NCBI GenBank assembly: GCA_913060875.1
Contig: CAJXSL010000003.1
Span: 1 to 64,000, forward strand
Length of the DNA: 64,000 bases
Origin: an uncultured Desulfobacteraceae bacterium
GTDB taxonomy: Bacteria; Desulfobacterota; Desulfobacteria; Desulfobacterales; UBA5852
Direction of reading: 5' to 3'
The notes under the pieces were generated by a model. It was not told the origin of the DNA. It worked only from the letters and a program-made list of their open reading frames with translations, and made no database searches. Below are positions 18,916 through 28,811 of this stretch, piece after piece. The number at the start of each line of letters is the position of its first letter. Position 1 is the first letter of the stretch. Both the position numbers and the translations under genes were made by a program.

Positions 18916-20949
18916 ATGCCCGTATCGCGTTTCAATATCCGTCTGAAGCTCATTCTGCTATTATCCCTGCTGGTTCTCAGCATTATCTTCATTTCGACCT
19001 TCGTGTCCTATTTTCGCGACCATCAAAATCTACAGGCGGAAATTCAGAAGTATGGGACGGCCGTGACGGAAACGTTCACGCAAATGGCCGCCACCTACAT
19101 CTTCGAAATGGATTTCGTTACGGTGCTGGAGAATGCCGAACGCCTGATCGACAGTAGCGATGTTCAATCCGTCACGATTATCGATGGGAACGGTCGCGTC
19201 TGGATCAGCACGCAAAAAAACGAGTTGAACGCGGCCGCCATCAGGTCCTTCTGGGAGGAGACCGCCGGACACGGAGGCCTTACGCATCGAAAAATCCAAA
19301 AAGACGGTGAAGAAATCCTGGAATTTGTCAATCCCGTAACGGTATTGGGCAAAGTCTCGCATCTGGTAATTATCGAAATTTCCCTTAAGAGCATGCGGAC
19401 GCAATTGTCGGCCAGGATACAGAATATCCTCGTCCTTTCCTTTGTTTTGACCGGCATCGCCGTCATACTGGCGATTGTTTTTTCCAGGCTGCTGACGGAC
19501 CCCATCAAGAAACTGGTCAGCGGTACCAATGAAATCGCGCAAGGCCATTGGGACTATCGCATCAAGGTTGGCTCCCGGGATGAAATCGGCGAATTGTCCA
19601 AATCCTTCAACCTGATGGCCGACAACCTGCAAGAGGAATTATCCAAACGCAAACGGGCCCAGGAAGCGCTGCAGCATCACCGGGATCAGCTCGAAGTGCT
19701 GGTAACGGAGCGCACCGCTAAACTGGAGAAGGCCAACCAGGAGATGGCCCAGGAAATCAAAGACCGCAAACAGGCCCAGAAAGCACTGCGGGAGAGTGAA
19801 GAAAAGCTTGCCCGGGCCGAGAAAATGAATGCCCTGGGATTATTGGCGGGCGGGGTGGCCCACGACCTGAACAATGTCCTTTCCGGCATCGTCAGTTATC
19901 CGGACCTCCTCCTGAGGGACCTGCCGACGGACAGTCCCTTCCGAAAACCCATTACCACCATGCAGGCGTCGGGGCTCAGGGCCGCGGCGATCGTTCAGGA
20001 CCTGTTGACCGTGGCCCGGGGGGTGGCGACGGCCAAGATGCCGATACAGTTGAATGATATTCTCAAAGAATATCTGGATTCCCCCGAATTCGAAAAACAT
20101 GCCATGTATCACCCTGCTACCACCATCTACACCGAGATCGACCCGGATCTTCTCAACATCATCGGTTCTGGGGTTCATATCCGCAAGGCGCTGATGAATC
20201 TGGTGTCCAATGCCCTGGAAGCCATCGAGGGCCGCGGCCATGTGACCATCGCGACCATGAACTGCACCGTCGACAGGCCGATCAGGGGCTATGACGATGT
20301 CGCCATCGGTGATTATGCGGTTCTGTCGGTATCGGACAATGGCCCGGGCATCTCGGCAACCGATCTTCAACGAATATTTGAACCGTTTTACACCAAAAAG
20401 ATCATGGGCCGGAGCGGTACCGGGCTGGGCCTGGCGGTTGTGTGGAACGTTGTCCAGGATCACAAGGGCTACATCGATATCGACTCCGGTGAGCACGGTA
20501 CGACGTTTAAACTATACTTCCCCGGCACAAGAGAAAAACGCGCCAGGAACCGTCAGACCGTCAATGTCGATGATTGCCTGGGCAACGGCGAAACGATCCT
20601 AGTGGTCGACGACGTCGACAACCAGAGGGAAATATCCTGTGAAATGCTGGATTCTCTGGGATACAAAACCAGGGCCCAAGCCAGTGGTGAGGAAGCCGTC
20701 GAATACCTTAAAGAGCATTCGGTGGATTTAATTTTGCTCGATATGATCATGGATCCGGGCATCAATGGTCGTGAGACCTACGAACGCATCGTCAAGCTGC
20801 ACCCCAACCAGAAAGCCATTATCTTCAGCGGGTTCGCCGAAACCGATGAGGTCAGGGCCGCCCAGAAACTCGGGGCCGGCCAGTTTCTCAAAAAACCGGT
20901 TATCCTGGAAAAGCTGGCGGTCGCCGTGAAAGAAGAGCTGGCCAAATAG
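18916..20949 (+). CDS. hybrid sensor histidine kinase with receiver domain
   Basis: 677 residues. Two membrane segments (about 12-33 and 172-193) bracket a 140-residue periplasmic sensor, followed by HAMP, a coiled coil (about 245-305) and the kinase core. The core has the phosphoacceptor in GGVAHDLNNVLSGI and ATP-binding N/G boxes in NLVSNALEA and SDNGPGI. A C-terminal receiver domain (about 560-677) has DD and D in VVDDVDNQ and LLDMIMDPG. It probably works with the adjacent periplasmic binding protein. The receiver is not fused to an output domain and no response regulator gene follows, so the output is unknown. Confidence 0.9.
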   Translation: MPVSRFNIRLKLILLLSLLVLSIIFISTFVSYFRDHQNLQAEIQKYGTAVTETFTQMAATYIFEMDFVTVLENAERLIDSSDVQSVTIIDGNGRVWISTQKNELNAAAIRSFWEETAGHGGLTHRKIQKDGEEILEFVNPVTVLGKVSHLVIIEISLKSMRTQLSARIQNILVLSFVLTGIAVILAIVFSRLLTDPIKKLVSGTNEIAQGHWDYRIKVGSRDEIGELSKSFNLMADNLQEELSKRKRAQEALQHHRDQLEVLVTERTAKLEKANQEMAQEIKDRKQAQKALRESEEKLARAEKMNALGLLAGGVAHDLNNVLSGIVSYPDLLLRDLPTDSPFRKPITTMQASGLRAAAIVQDLLTVARGVATAKMPIQLNDILKEYLDSPEFEKHAMYHPATTIYTEIDPDLLNIIGSGVHIRKALMNLVSNALEAIEGRGHVTIATMNCTVDRPIRGYDDVAIGDYAVLSVSDNGPGISATDLQRIFEPFYTKKIMGRSGTGLGLAVVWNVVQDHKGYIDIDSGEHGTTFKLYFPGTREKRARNRQTVNVDDCLGNGETILVVDDVDNQREISCEMLDSLGYKTRAQASGEEAVEYLKEHSVDLILLDMIMDPGINGRETYERIVKLHPNQKAIIFSGFAETDEVRAAQKLGAGQFLKKPVILEKLAVAVKEELAK

Positions 20950-21022
20950 CCGTTGTCTCACAAAGATTTTGCGCCCGCCATCAGCATCTGTTGCTGTACG
21001 GGCGCCCTTGCCATAGGGCCCG

Positions 21023-21538
21023 TTACCGGTGCATCGGGTCGGCAATCCCCCCATCCTCCAGGGTCATGTGGTGCGACCGCCAGACATTGTTCTCTTCGGC
21101 GTAGTCCGCCACATTTTTTTCCGTAATCAGGGTGAACTGTTCGATGTCATCCCGGGCTTTATCATGGGCCCCCAAGCGCGTGTAGACGGCGGAACGGCTG
21201 TAATAGGCGGCGCCGTAATTGGGATCCCGCTCGATGGCCCGGGTGAAATCTTCCAGCGCCGCCTGGGTATGCCCCTGACGGTCATGGATGAGACCGCGCA
21301 GATGAAAAGGTTTCGCCGATCGGGTGTCGATGGCGATGGCCCGGTCGAGATCAGCCTGGGCTTCCGGCAATTTCATCAGTTGAAGATAGGCCGCCCCCCG
21401 GCTTACAAGGGCCAGCCGGTTTTGCGGGTCTTGGCCGATTACACGGGAAAAAGCGGTGGTGCTTTCCTCGAAAGCCTTGTTGATAAACGCGTGCATTCCA
21501 ACCGAGAAATCATCCTGAAAATGATCTTTCTGTGCCAT
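21023..21538 (-). CDS. tetratricopeptide repeat protein
   Basis: 171 residues with about three and a half TPR units (for example ALVSRGAAYLQLMKLPEAQADLDRAI and AAYYSRSAVYTRLGAHDKARDDIEQ, each shortened here). There is no signal peptide, so it is probably cytoplasmic. TPRs mediate protein binding; no partner is evident. GAGGTG lies 5 bases before the ATG. It converges with the histidine kinase gene. Confidence 0.85.
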   Translation of the reverse strand: MAQKDHFQDDFSVGMHAFINKAFEESTTAFSRVIGQDPQNRLALVSRGAAYLQLMKLPEAQADLDRAIAIDTRSAKPFHLRGLIHDRQGHTQAALEDFTRAIERDPNYGAAYYSRSAVYTRLGAHDKARDDIEQFTLITEKNVADYAEENNVWRSHHMTLEDGGIADPMHR

Positions 21539-21642
21539 GATTCACCTCGCAGTATAAGAAACGTCTGCTTCCAGACGGTTGTCAGTTGAATACGGTTTGC
21601 AAAAACCAACTTGGCCGGAAAGTAGGGGCCGGAGGGAAAAAG

Positions 21643-22215
21643 TCAAGAAAGAGCCGCGCCATGCCCGACCGCATCCAGAAAAGCGGATTCCATGGCGGCG
21701 CGCAGCGATTTGATACGGGTCCGCAGTTCGTCAGCCTGGAATCCGCCGCCGGGGATATCGCGTTCCAAAACCTGCCGCTGGAGGGGGCAGATATACCAGG
21801 TGCAGATCCAGGGGCGTGACCGCCGCGTCAGGCGGCAGCCTTCACGGCCCAGATAGCGGCAGGGCTCGTGAAGATTGCGGCGCAGTTGGTGGGGCGGCAG
21901 GGGCTCCCGGATGAGATGCAGGAACAGCAGGTCCTTGAAATCAAGCCAGACTTTGGCGTGGCCGCAGCAGGGATCCGGGCAGACCGCACAAGTGGCGGGG
22001 GTCAGTTCATCGAACAGGTCGGCCAGGCGATCGAGGCCGTGGGCAATGGCTTCGGCATGCCGGCGGGCCGGGCCCAGCCGGGCCGCGTTCCGAACCAGGC
22101 TGCGGCCCAAGGCCGCCCGGGCTTCCGCCCACAGGCGATCCGTGGGCCAGGGCACCAGCTCCGGAGCGGCCGTCAATCGGCTGTGCGCCCGCGCGAACGC
22201 CCCGCGTTCGTCCAT
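21643..22215 (-). CDS. cysteine-cluster protein (YkgJ-like), coupled to the J-domain gene
   Basis: 190 residues. The cysteines fall in a pattern CAVCPDPCCGHAK, then CRYLGREGCRL and ICTWYICPL, resembling the zinc/iron chelating CxnCxxCC families. An N-terminal helical part (about 1-80) precedes the cluster. The ATG at 22215 lies one base after the TAG of the J-domain gene, so the two are translationally coupled and probably work together. The metal (Fe-S or Zn) and function are unknown. The upstream in-frame ATG at 22284 would lie inside the J-domain gene and is less likely. Confidence 0.65.
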   Translation of the reverse strand: MDERGAFARAHSRLTAAPELVPWPTDRLWAEARAALGRSLVRNAARLGPARRHAEAIAHGLDRLADLFDELTPATCAVCPDPCCGHAKVWLDFKDLLFLHLIREPLPPHQLRRNLHEPCRYLGREGCRLTRRSRPWICTWYICPLQRQVLERDIPGGGFQADELRTRIKSLRAAMESAFLDAVGHGAALS

Positions 22216-22216
22216 C

Positions 22217-22966
22217 CTAGCGACGCCCGGCCCGCACCCGGGAGACGGGCACCGGCTGCACCCAGCGGTTGGTTTCCCCGTCATAGAACCATTTGTCGGG
22301 GAACCCGCGCCGACGCGTGAAGGAGGGGTTCTCGGCCCAGCCCATCAGGGATTCATAGGCCTTCTGAAGGCGCCGGAAGGCCTCGGGCCGCCCGCCGCGA
22401 TCCGGATGATGGCGCAGGGCCTGCTGGCGATAGGCCTTTTTGACCACCCGGTCCAGATTGGGCGCATCCAGGTCCTTACGATCGATTTTCAATTGGGTCA
22501 AAAAATTATCCTTGATCACGGCCCGGCGTTCTTCGGCCGGCATGACCGAACGGATATCGCCATTGCCCTGCCGGGCCGTGCGCAGGAGATGCTGGGAGGC
22601 CCGGTATTTTTTATGGGTGCGGCGCCGCTCGGCCCACCAGTCGTTGCCCAGCACGTTGGCCATGCAGCTGAAATCATCGGCCGGCGTCACCCCGGGTCGG
22701 CGGGCAAATATGAAGCTGTAGATTTCCTGGGTGCCGTAAGGCAGGATGTCCAGCACGATCACCCGATCATCGAAATAAAAGGTCGCGTAGCGGGTCTGCA
22801 GGGCCCGCAGCAGGCCGGTGCGCACCTGGAGCTTGTAGCGCAGGCGCTGGCGGCATTCCACTGAACAGTATTTGCGGCGGAGCATGTTCTCCCGCGTGCC
22901 GCAGGACAGACAGGCGTTCCCCTCCGGTTTGGGGGATATGGCACGGGTTGCGGAAGCGGATGTCAC
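22217..22966 (-). CDS. J-domain protein with N-terminal zinc ribbon
   Basis: 249 residues, GTG start with AGAGGT upstream. The N-terminus has a treble-clef-like finger (CLSCGTREN and YCSVEC, about 18-37). The J domain is near the C-terminus (about 165-215) with HHPDRGG as its HPD motif. A short tail ends in GWAENPSF and a Trp-rich stretch. The order finger-unknown-J domain is unlike DnaJ. It probably recruits an Hsp70 to a particular client, which may be the cysteine-cluster protein encoded directly downstream. No assignment to a named family is possible from sequence alone. Confidence 0.7.
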   Translation of the reverse strand: MTSASATRAISPKPEGNACLSCGTRENMLRRKYCSVECRQRLRYKLQVRTGLLRALQTRYATFYFDDRVIVLDILPYGTQEIYSFIFARRPGVTPADDFSCMANVLGNDWWAERRRTHKKYRASQHLLRTARQGNGDIRSVMPAEERRAVIKDNFLTQLKIDRKDLDAPNLDRVVKKAYRQQALRHHPDRGGRPEAFRRLQKAYESLMGWAENPSFTRRRGFPDKWFYDGETNRWVQPVPVSRVRAGRR

Positions 22967-23127
22967 GGGATCACGACCTCTTTCAGTTTATGGGCCACCA
23001 AGGCTTTTTTTTCACCGGGTGATGGTTATTATGATCACTGGCTGCGTTCCGGGCCGTAAACCTCCCGGGACCGATGAGATCCATTTTACCCATCCGAATA
23101 CGCATCCGGGAAACGACTGCCACGACC

Positions 23128-26100
23128 ATGTTAAAAATGAATGATCCTGCCATCAAAATCAAGGGGGCCTGCCAGCACAATCTCAAAAATCTCGACCTGG
23201 ACATCCCCCTGCACCGCTTCACCGTGGTAACGGGGGTCAGCGGCTCCGGGAAATCCTCTCTGGCCCTGGACACCCTCTACGCCGAAGGCCAGCGCCGCTA
23301 CGTGGAAACCTTTTCACCCTACGCCCGGCAGTTCATGGACCGCATGGACCGCCCCCGGGTGGCCAGCATCACGGGCATCCCCCCGGCCATCGCCATCGAC
23401 CGCAAAGACCCGGTGCGCACCTCCCGCTCCACCGTGGGCACCATGACCGAGGTCACCGACTACGTCAAAATCCTCTATGCCCGCCTGGGGGTCCTGCACT
23501 GCGCATCCTGCGGTGAGGCGGTGATTCCCGAAACGCCCCAGGTGATCTGGAACCGCCTCCAGGATCTGCCCCGGGAGAGCCGGCTCGTGCTGACCTTTCC
23601 CTTCGATGCCGACCGGTTCGTCGAACCGCCCGACGGCAATGGGTCGCCGGCCCCCGACCAGGTGCGGCAGACCCTGCGCCGGCTGGGCTTCGACCGCCTT
23701 TACGTGGACGGGAAAACCAAAGACATCGACGCCTGGGAACCCGGAGCATCCAATCGCCGGCCGGAAATCGTGGCCGACCGGGTGGTCCTGCGGCCCGACC
23801 GCCGCCAGCGCATTCTGGATTCGCTCGAGACGGCCGCCCGCTTCGGCAACGGACGTCTCAGCGTGCATACCGCTAGCGACCGCCTCGATTTCAGCGCCGC
23901 GCGGCACTGCGCCCGCTGTGACCGGTCCTATGCCGCCCCCCTGCCCAACCTGTTTTCCTTCAACAGCCCCATCGGCGCCTGCGACACCTGCCGCGGCTTC
24001 GGGCGGGTGATCGACATCGACCTGGACCTGATCATCCCCGATAAAGGCCGCTCCCTGGAAGACGGTGCCGTGAAACCATGGGGGGGCTTCGACGAGGGCG
24101 GCAACCACCGCATGGAGTTCGACGACCTGATGGCCTTCTGCCGCCAGGCCGGCATCCCCACCGACGTGCCTTTCCGCCGCCTGAAAAAACGCCAGCAGCA
24201 GGCCATCATCGACGGCCGGGGCGACTGGTACGGCATCCGGGGGTTTTTCCAGTGGCTGGAAACCAAGACCTATAAAATGCCGGTGCGGGTCTTTCTCTCC
24301 CGCTACCGCAGCTACGACATCTGCCCGGATTGCAAGGGCGCGCGCTTCCAGCCCGCCACCCTGCTCTATCGGCTGAACGGGCTCGACATCGCCGCCGTCT
24401 ACGCCATGAACATCGACGCGGCCATGCTGTTCTTCAATGGCCTGGAAGACACGATCCGCAACGAAGCCGACCGCCTGGTCTGGGACGAGGTCCGCCAGCG
24501 CCTGCGCTACCTCCAGGACGTGGGGCTGGGCTACCTGACCCTGGACCGCCAGTCCCGCACCCTCTCCGGCGGCGAGGTCCAGCGGGTGAGCCTGGCCTCG
24601 GCCCTCGGTTCCTCCCTGGTGAACACCCTTTACGTGCTGGACGAACCCAGCATCGGCCTGCACCCCCGGGACAACCACCGCCTGATCCGCATCCTCAAGG
24701 GCCTGCGCCACCTGGGCAACACCGTGGTGGTGGTGGAGCACGACCCCGACATCATCCGGGCCAGCGACTACCTTTTGGATCTCGGCCCCCGGGCGGGCGA
24801 GCAGGGGGGTGAAATCCAGTACTTCGGCCCCACGAGCAGCGTCAACGGGTCGCTGACCGGCCAGTACCTGCGGGGCCAGCGCGCGATCCCCACGCCGGAC
24901 CAACGGCGAGCGCCGGCCGCCCAAAACCGGCTCCGGATCAAGGGCGCCGGCGAACACAACCTCCAGGACATCGATGTGGAGATCCCCCTGGGGCTCCTGG
25001 TTTGTTTGACCGGCGTGTCCGGATCGGGCAAGTCCACCCTGGCGGAAGAGATACTCTTTCGCGCCCTGAAAAAAGAGCTGGGTGACCCCCAGGGCAAGCC
25101 CGGCCGTCACAAGAACCTCAGCGGCGCCAAGCTCCTGGCGGACGTGGTCCTGGTGGATCAGCGTCCCATCGGCCGCACCCCCCGGGCCAACGCCCTGACC
25201 TACACCAAGGCCATGGATCCCATCCGGCGCCTCCTGGCCCAGACCCCCGACGCCAGGGCCATGGGGTTCGGGCCGGGCCATTTCTCTTTCAACGTGGACG
25301 GAGGCCGCTGCCCCACCTGCAAGGGGGACGGGTTCGAAAAAATCGAGATGCAGTTCCTGTCGGACGTCTATGTGGCCTGCCCCCAGTGCCACGGCCGGCG
25401 GTTCACCGATGAGATCCTGGCCGTGCGCTACCAGGACCGCAACGTGGATGACATCCTGAGAATGACGGTGGATCAGGCCCTGGCCTTTTTTGCCGACCGT
25501 CGCAAGATCGTCGCCTCCCTGGCACCCCTGGCCGAAGTGGGGCTGGGTTACCTGCGCCTGGGGCAGCCCTTGAACACCCTTTCGGGCGGGGAGGCCCAGC
25601 GCCTCAAGCTCTCCCGCTTCCTGGCGCCCGCCCGGGCACGGGATGACGGGCGGGGCCGCCTGCTCATCTTCGACGAACCCACTACGGGCCTGCATTTCGA
25701 GGATATCCGCATTCTCCTGAAGGCGCTCCAGTCCCTGGTGGATCGGGGCCACAGCGTCCTGGTGATCGAACACAACCTGGATGTCATCAAGGCGGCCGAC
25801 TGGATTATCGATCTCGGCCCCGAGGGCGGCGACCGGGGGGGGCAGGTGGTGGCGGCCGGACCGCCGGAGACCATCGTTCGCAACCCCAAATCCCACACGG
25901 GCCGCTATCTGAAGCCATCCCTTACATCGCAGAAAACCGTCACGGGCAAACCCCGCGCCAACCGGACCAGGGAAACCCGTTCGGTTTACGAAGGCGGGCA
26001 GGCGGCGGATACGGTTCACATCCGGGGGGCGCGGGAGCACAACCTCCGCAATATCGATGTCACCATTCCGCACAAGGAGCTGGTGGTGCTGACCGGGGTC

Positions 26101-28491
26101 TCCGGGTCGGGCAAATCCACCCTGGCCTTCGACATCCTGTTTGCCGAAGGCCAGCGCCGCTATCTGGAGAGCCTGGCGCCCTATGTGCGCCAGTACATGA
26201 AAATCCTGGAGCGGCCGGACGTGGATCTCGTCACCGGCCTGGCCCCCACCGTGGCCATCGAGCAGCGGGTCAGCCACGCCAGCCGACGTTCCACCGTGGC
26301 CACCCTGACGGAAATCTACCACTTCCTGCGCCTGCTCTTCAGCAAACTGGGCGTGCCCCACTGCGCCGGCTGCCACCGGCCTCTCACGGCCCAGTCCGAA
26401 AAAGACATCCTGAACCAGCTGAACACCCGCTATCCCAAGGGCGCCGGCTGGATCCTGGCCCCCAAGATTGCCGGCCGCAAGGGCTTTCACAAGGATGTGT
26501 TCAAGCTGGCCCTGAAAAAGGGCATCCAACGCGCCCGGGTGGACGGACAACTGGTGGCGATCGAACCGGACATGGCCCTCAGCCGCTACCACGAGCACAC
26601 CATCGACCTGGTGATGGGCAGCCTCTCCGCCCAAGATCGCGAGGGGATCGTGGCCCGGGCCCTCAAGGAGGGGGACGGCAGCCTGATCGTCATCCGGGGC
26701 AAACGCGAGGAGATCTTCAGCCGGCACGGCATCTGCCCGGCCTGCGGCATCGGGGTGGAAAAACCCGATCCGCGCCTTTTTTCCTTCAACAGCAAGCAGG
26801 GCGCCTGCCCCCAGTGCCACGGACTGGGCGTCCAGGGCAGTGAGGACGATGACCGGCCGGCCAGCATCTGCATGGCCTGCCACGGCACACGGCTGCGCCC
26901 CGAGGCCCTGGCCGTCAAAATCAACCGCCAGTCCATCGGCGACCTGGTGCAGCAGCCGGCTCAAAGCCTGGAGAAAACCCTCGCCAAATGGCGCTTCCCG
27001 GACCACCAGGCCGCCGTGGCCGATCCGGTCATGACCGAAATCAGGTCCCGTCTGCGGCTTTTGAACCACCTCGGGCTGGGCTATCTGGCCCTGGGCCGCA
27101 GCGGCGAGACCCTGTCCGGCGGCGAGGCCCAGCGGGTGCGCCTGGCCGCCCAGCTGGGCTCCAATCTCACCGGCGTCACCTACGTGCTGGACGAGCCCAC
27201 CATCGGGCTGCACCCCAGGGACAACGGCATCCTGGTCCAGGCCCTGAAAGACCTGCGGGACCGGGGCAACACCATCGTGGTGGTGGAGCACGACGAGGAA
27301 ACCATCCAGGCCGCGGATACCCTCATCGACCTGGGCCCCGGGGCCGGCGCCCAGGGGGGGGACATCGTGGCCCAGGGCAGCCTCGAGGATCTTCGCCAGG
27401 CCCCGGAATCGATCACGGGCGCCTTTATCGGAACGGTTGCGAGCGAGAGCGGATCCCGTCGGCGCCCCTACCGGAAACACCCCCAAATAAAGGTCCGCCG
27501 GGCTGCGGCCAACAACCTCAGGGGGGTCACGGTGGACTTTCCCCTGGGATGCCTCATCGGTGTCACCGGGGTGTCCGGATCGGGCAAATCCTCCCTGCTC
27601 AAGGAGGTGCTTTACAAGAACCTGGCCAATCGCCTGCATGACCGGGAGGATCCCGCCGGCCCCTGCCAGAGGATCGAGGGATGGCAGCATATCGACCGGG
27701 TGCTGGAGGTGGACCACAGCCCCATCGGCCGCACCCCCCGTTCGGTGCCGGCCTCCTACGTGGGCTTTCTGGCCGATATCCGCCAGCTTTTCGCCCGCAC
27801 CCCCGAGGCCCGCTCCCGGGGATACGCCCCGGGGCGCTTTTCCTTCAATCTCACCGGCGGCCGCTGCGAGGCCTGCCAGGGCCAGGGACACCCCAAGGTG
27901 GCCATGAGCTTCCTGCCGGATGTCTACGTGCCCTGCGAGATCTGCCGGGGGTCGCGCTTCAATCCCGAAACCCTGGCCGTCACCTATCGGGGCAAGACCA
28001 TCGGCGAGGTGCTGGACATGACCTTTGCCGAAGCCCTCCAGTTTTTTAGCGCCATACCGTCCATCCGCACGGCGGTCCAGTTCGTGTGCGACATCGGGCT
28101 GGGCTACCTCAAACTGGGCCAGCCCAGCCCGACCCTGTCCGGTGGCGAGGCCCAGCGCATCAAGCTGGCCCGCCAGCTTGCCAAACCCGGTCGCGGCAAA
28201 ACCTTCTTCATCCTGGACGAGCCCACCACCGGCCTGCACCTGGCCGACGTCACCCGGCTGCTGGACGTGCTCCAGAGCCTGGTGGACCAGGGCCACACCG
28301 TGGCCGTGATCGAACACAATCTGGAATTCATCCGGGCGGCGGACTACCTCATCGATTTGGGGCCTGACGGCGGGGACCAGGGCGGCCGCATCGTGGCCAA
28401 AGGCGCCCCGGAGGAGTGGCTGAAAAAGGACGTCGCCACCCACACCGCCCGGGCGCTGCGGAAAATGGTGGAGGCCAAACCGCCGGTCTAA
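23128..28491 (+). CDS. uvrA: double-length excinuclease UvrA (tandem UvrA fusion)
   Basis: 1787 residues, about twice normal UvrA. Two complete UvrA units lie head to tail, the second starting near residue 965. There are four Walker A motifs (each GVSGSGKS) and four ABC signatures (LSGGE). Zinc-finger CxxC pairs appear in each half ([32 protein letters not shown]). UvrA scans DNA for damage as a dimer and loads UvrB; here both protomers would be one chain. Long UvrA forms occur in several bacterial groups. The ATG at 23128 is chosen because homology begins a few residues later; 23137 is also possible. A conventional uvrA may exist elsewhere in the genome. Confidence 0.92.
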   Translation: MLKMNDPAIKIKGACQHNLKNLDLDIPLHRFTVVTGVSGSGKSSLALDTLYAEGQRRYVETFSPYARQFMDRMDRPRVASITGIPPAIAIDRKDPVRTSRSTVGTMTEVTDYVKILYARLGVLHCASCGEAVIPETPQVIWNRLQDLPRESRLVLTFPFDADRFVEPPDGNGSPAPDQVRQTLRRLGFDRLYVDGKTKDIDAWEPGASNRRPEIVADRVVLRPDRRQRILDSLETAARFGNGRLSVHTASDRLDFSAARHCARCDRSYAAPLPNLFSFNSPIGACDTCRGFGRVIDIDLDLIIPDKGRSLEDGAVKPWGGFDEGGNHRMEFDDLMAFCRQAGIPTDVPFRRLKKRQQQAIIDGRGDWYGIRGFFQWLETKTYKMPVRVFLSRYRSYDICPDCKGARFQPATLLYRLNGLDIAAVYAMNIDAAMLFFNGLEDTIRNEADRLVWDEVRQRLRYLQDVGLGYLTLDRQSRTLSGGEVQRVSLASALGSSLVNTLYVLDEPSIGLHPRDNHRLIRILKGLRHLGNTVVVVEHDPDIIRASDYLLDLGPRAGEQGGEIQYFGPTSSVNGSLTGQYLRGQRAIPTPDQRRAPAAQNRLRIKGAGEHNLQDIDVEIPLGLLVCLTGVSGSGKSTLAEEILFRALKKELGDPQGKPGRHKNLSGAKLLADVVLVDQRPIGRTPRANALTYTKAMDPIRRLLAQTPDARAMGFGPGHFSFNVDGGRCPTCKGDGFEKIEMQFLSDVYVACPQCHGRRFTDEILAVRYQDRNVDDILRMTVDQALAFFADRRKIVASLAPLAEVGLGYLRLGQPLNTLSGGEAQRLKLSRFLAPARARDDGRGRLLIFDEPTTGLHFEDIRILLKALQSLVDRGHSVLVIEHNLDVIKAADWIIDLGPEGGDRGGQVVAAGPPETIVRNPKSHTGRYLKPSLTSQKTVTGKPRANRTRETRSVYEGGQAADTVHIRGAREHNLRNIDVTIPHKELVVLTGVSGSGKSTLAFDILFAEGQRRYLESLAPYVRQYMKILERPDVDLVTGLAPTVAIEQRVSHASRRSTVATLTEIYHFLRLLFSKLGVPHCAGCHRPLTAQSEKDILNQLNTRYPKGAGWILAPKIAGRKGFHKDVFKLALKKGIQRARVDGQLVAIEPDMALSRYHEHTIDLVMGSLSAQDREGIVARALKEGDGSLIVIRGKREEIFSRHGICPACGIGVEKPDPRLFSFNSKQGACPQCHGLGVQGSEDDDRPASICMACHGTRLRPEALAVKINRQSIGDLVQQPAQSLEKTLAKWRFPDHQAAVADPVMTEIRSRLRLLNHLGLGYLALGRSGETLSGGEAQRVRLAAQLGSNLTGVTYVLDEPTIGLHPRDNGILVQALKDLRDRGNTIVVVEHDEETIQAADTLIDLGPGAGAQGGDIVAQGSLEDLRQAPESITGAFIGTVASESGSRRRPYRKHPQIKVRRAAANNLRGVTVDFPLGCLIGVTGVSGSGKSSLLKEVLYKNLANRLHDREDPAGPCQRIEGWQHIDRVLEVDHSPIGRTPRSVPASYVGFLADIRQLFARTPEARSRGYAPGRFSFNLTGGRCEACQGQGHPKVAMSFLPDVYVPCEICRGSRFNPETLAVTYRGKTIGEVLDMTFAEALQFFSAIPSIRTAVQFVCDIGLGYLKLGQPSPTLSGGEAQRIKLARQLAKPGRGKTFFILDEPTTGLHLADVTRLLDVLQSLVDQGHTVAVIEHNLEFIRAADYLIDLGPDGGDQGGRIVAKGAPEEWLKKDVATHTARALRKMVEAKPPV

Positions 28492-28575
28492 AGATCCTGA
28501 GTCTAGAATCGAGGCTAAACGGATAGGGGTAAAGTATCTTTCGCGCTTTTAAGTGCGATGGCGATATGAGTTAGA

Positions 28576-28614
28576 TAGTGTCCATCCATAAATGGCATCT
28601 CTGGACGGACACTA
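28576..28614. repeat. hairpin repeat element, miniature copy E
   Basis: A 39-bp element that keeps both ends of the family (TAGTGTCCATCC and GGACGGACACTA form a 12-bp near-perfect stem) plus ATAAATGGCATCT of the left arm, while the middle of about 100 bp is missing. It lies 84 bases after the uvrA stop. Confidence 0.75.
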
Positions 28615-28687
28615 GATAGCGACTTCTTGGGCTTTCCTGGATGCGGTTCTCCGGAAAGACCAAGTTTGGTTAAATGCAACAGCTTGA

Positions 28688-28758
28688 ACCACGAAGAGCA
28701 CGAAGGACACGAAGGGGTTCAACTGCTCTGGCCGGTTTTTCTTCGTGCTCTTCGTGGT
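28688..28758. repeat. long hairpin between convergent uvrA and PLP decarboxylase
   Basis: ACCACGAAGAGCACGAAG (28688-28705) has its exact reverse complement at 28741-28758, giving an 18-bp stem with a 35-base loop. The CACGAAGG-type unit occurs as a dispersed intergenic palindrome in many bacteria. It lies in the 320-bp gap between converging genes and may serve as a bidirectional terminator. Apart from this and repeat copy E the gap holds nothing recognisable. Confidence 0.7.
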
Positions 28759-28811
28759 CAATTCTTGTTGACTGGAGCTTTGCAGAGACCCGTTTTCCTG
28801 GAGATACCCTT

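Noticed and set aside
23314-28443. A 1709-codon open frame antisense to uvrA
   Set aside because: It is the mirror of a G+C-rich coding region with strong third-position bias. Its translation has no domain, and the plus strand carries unmistakable UvrA motifs.
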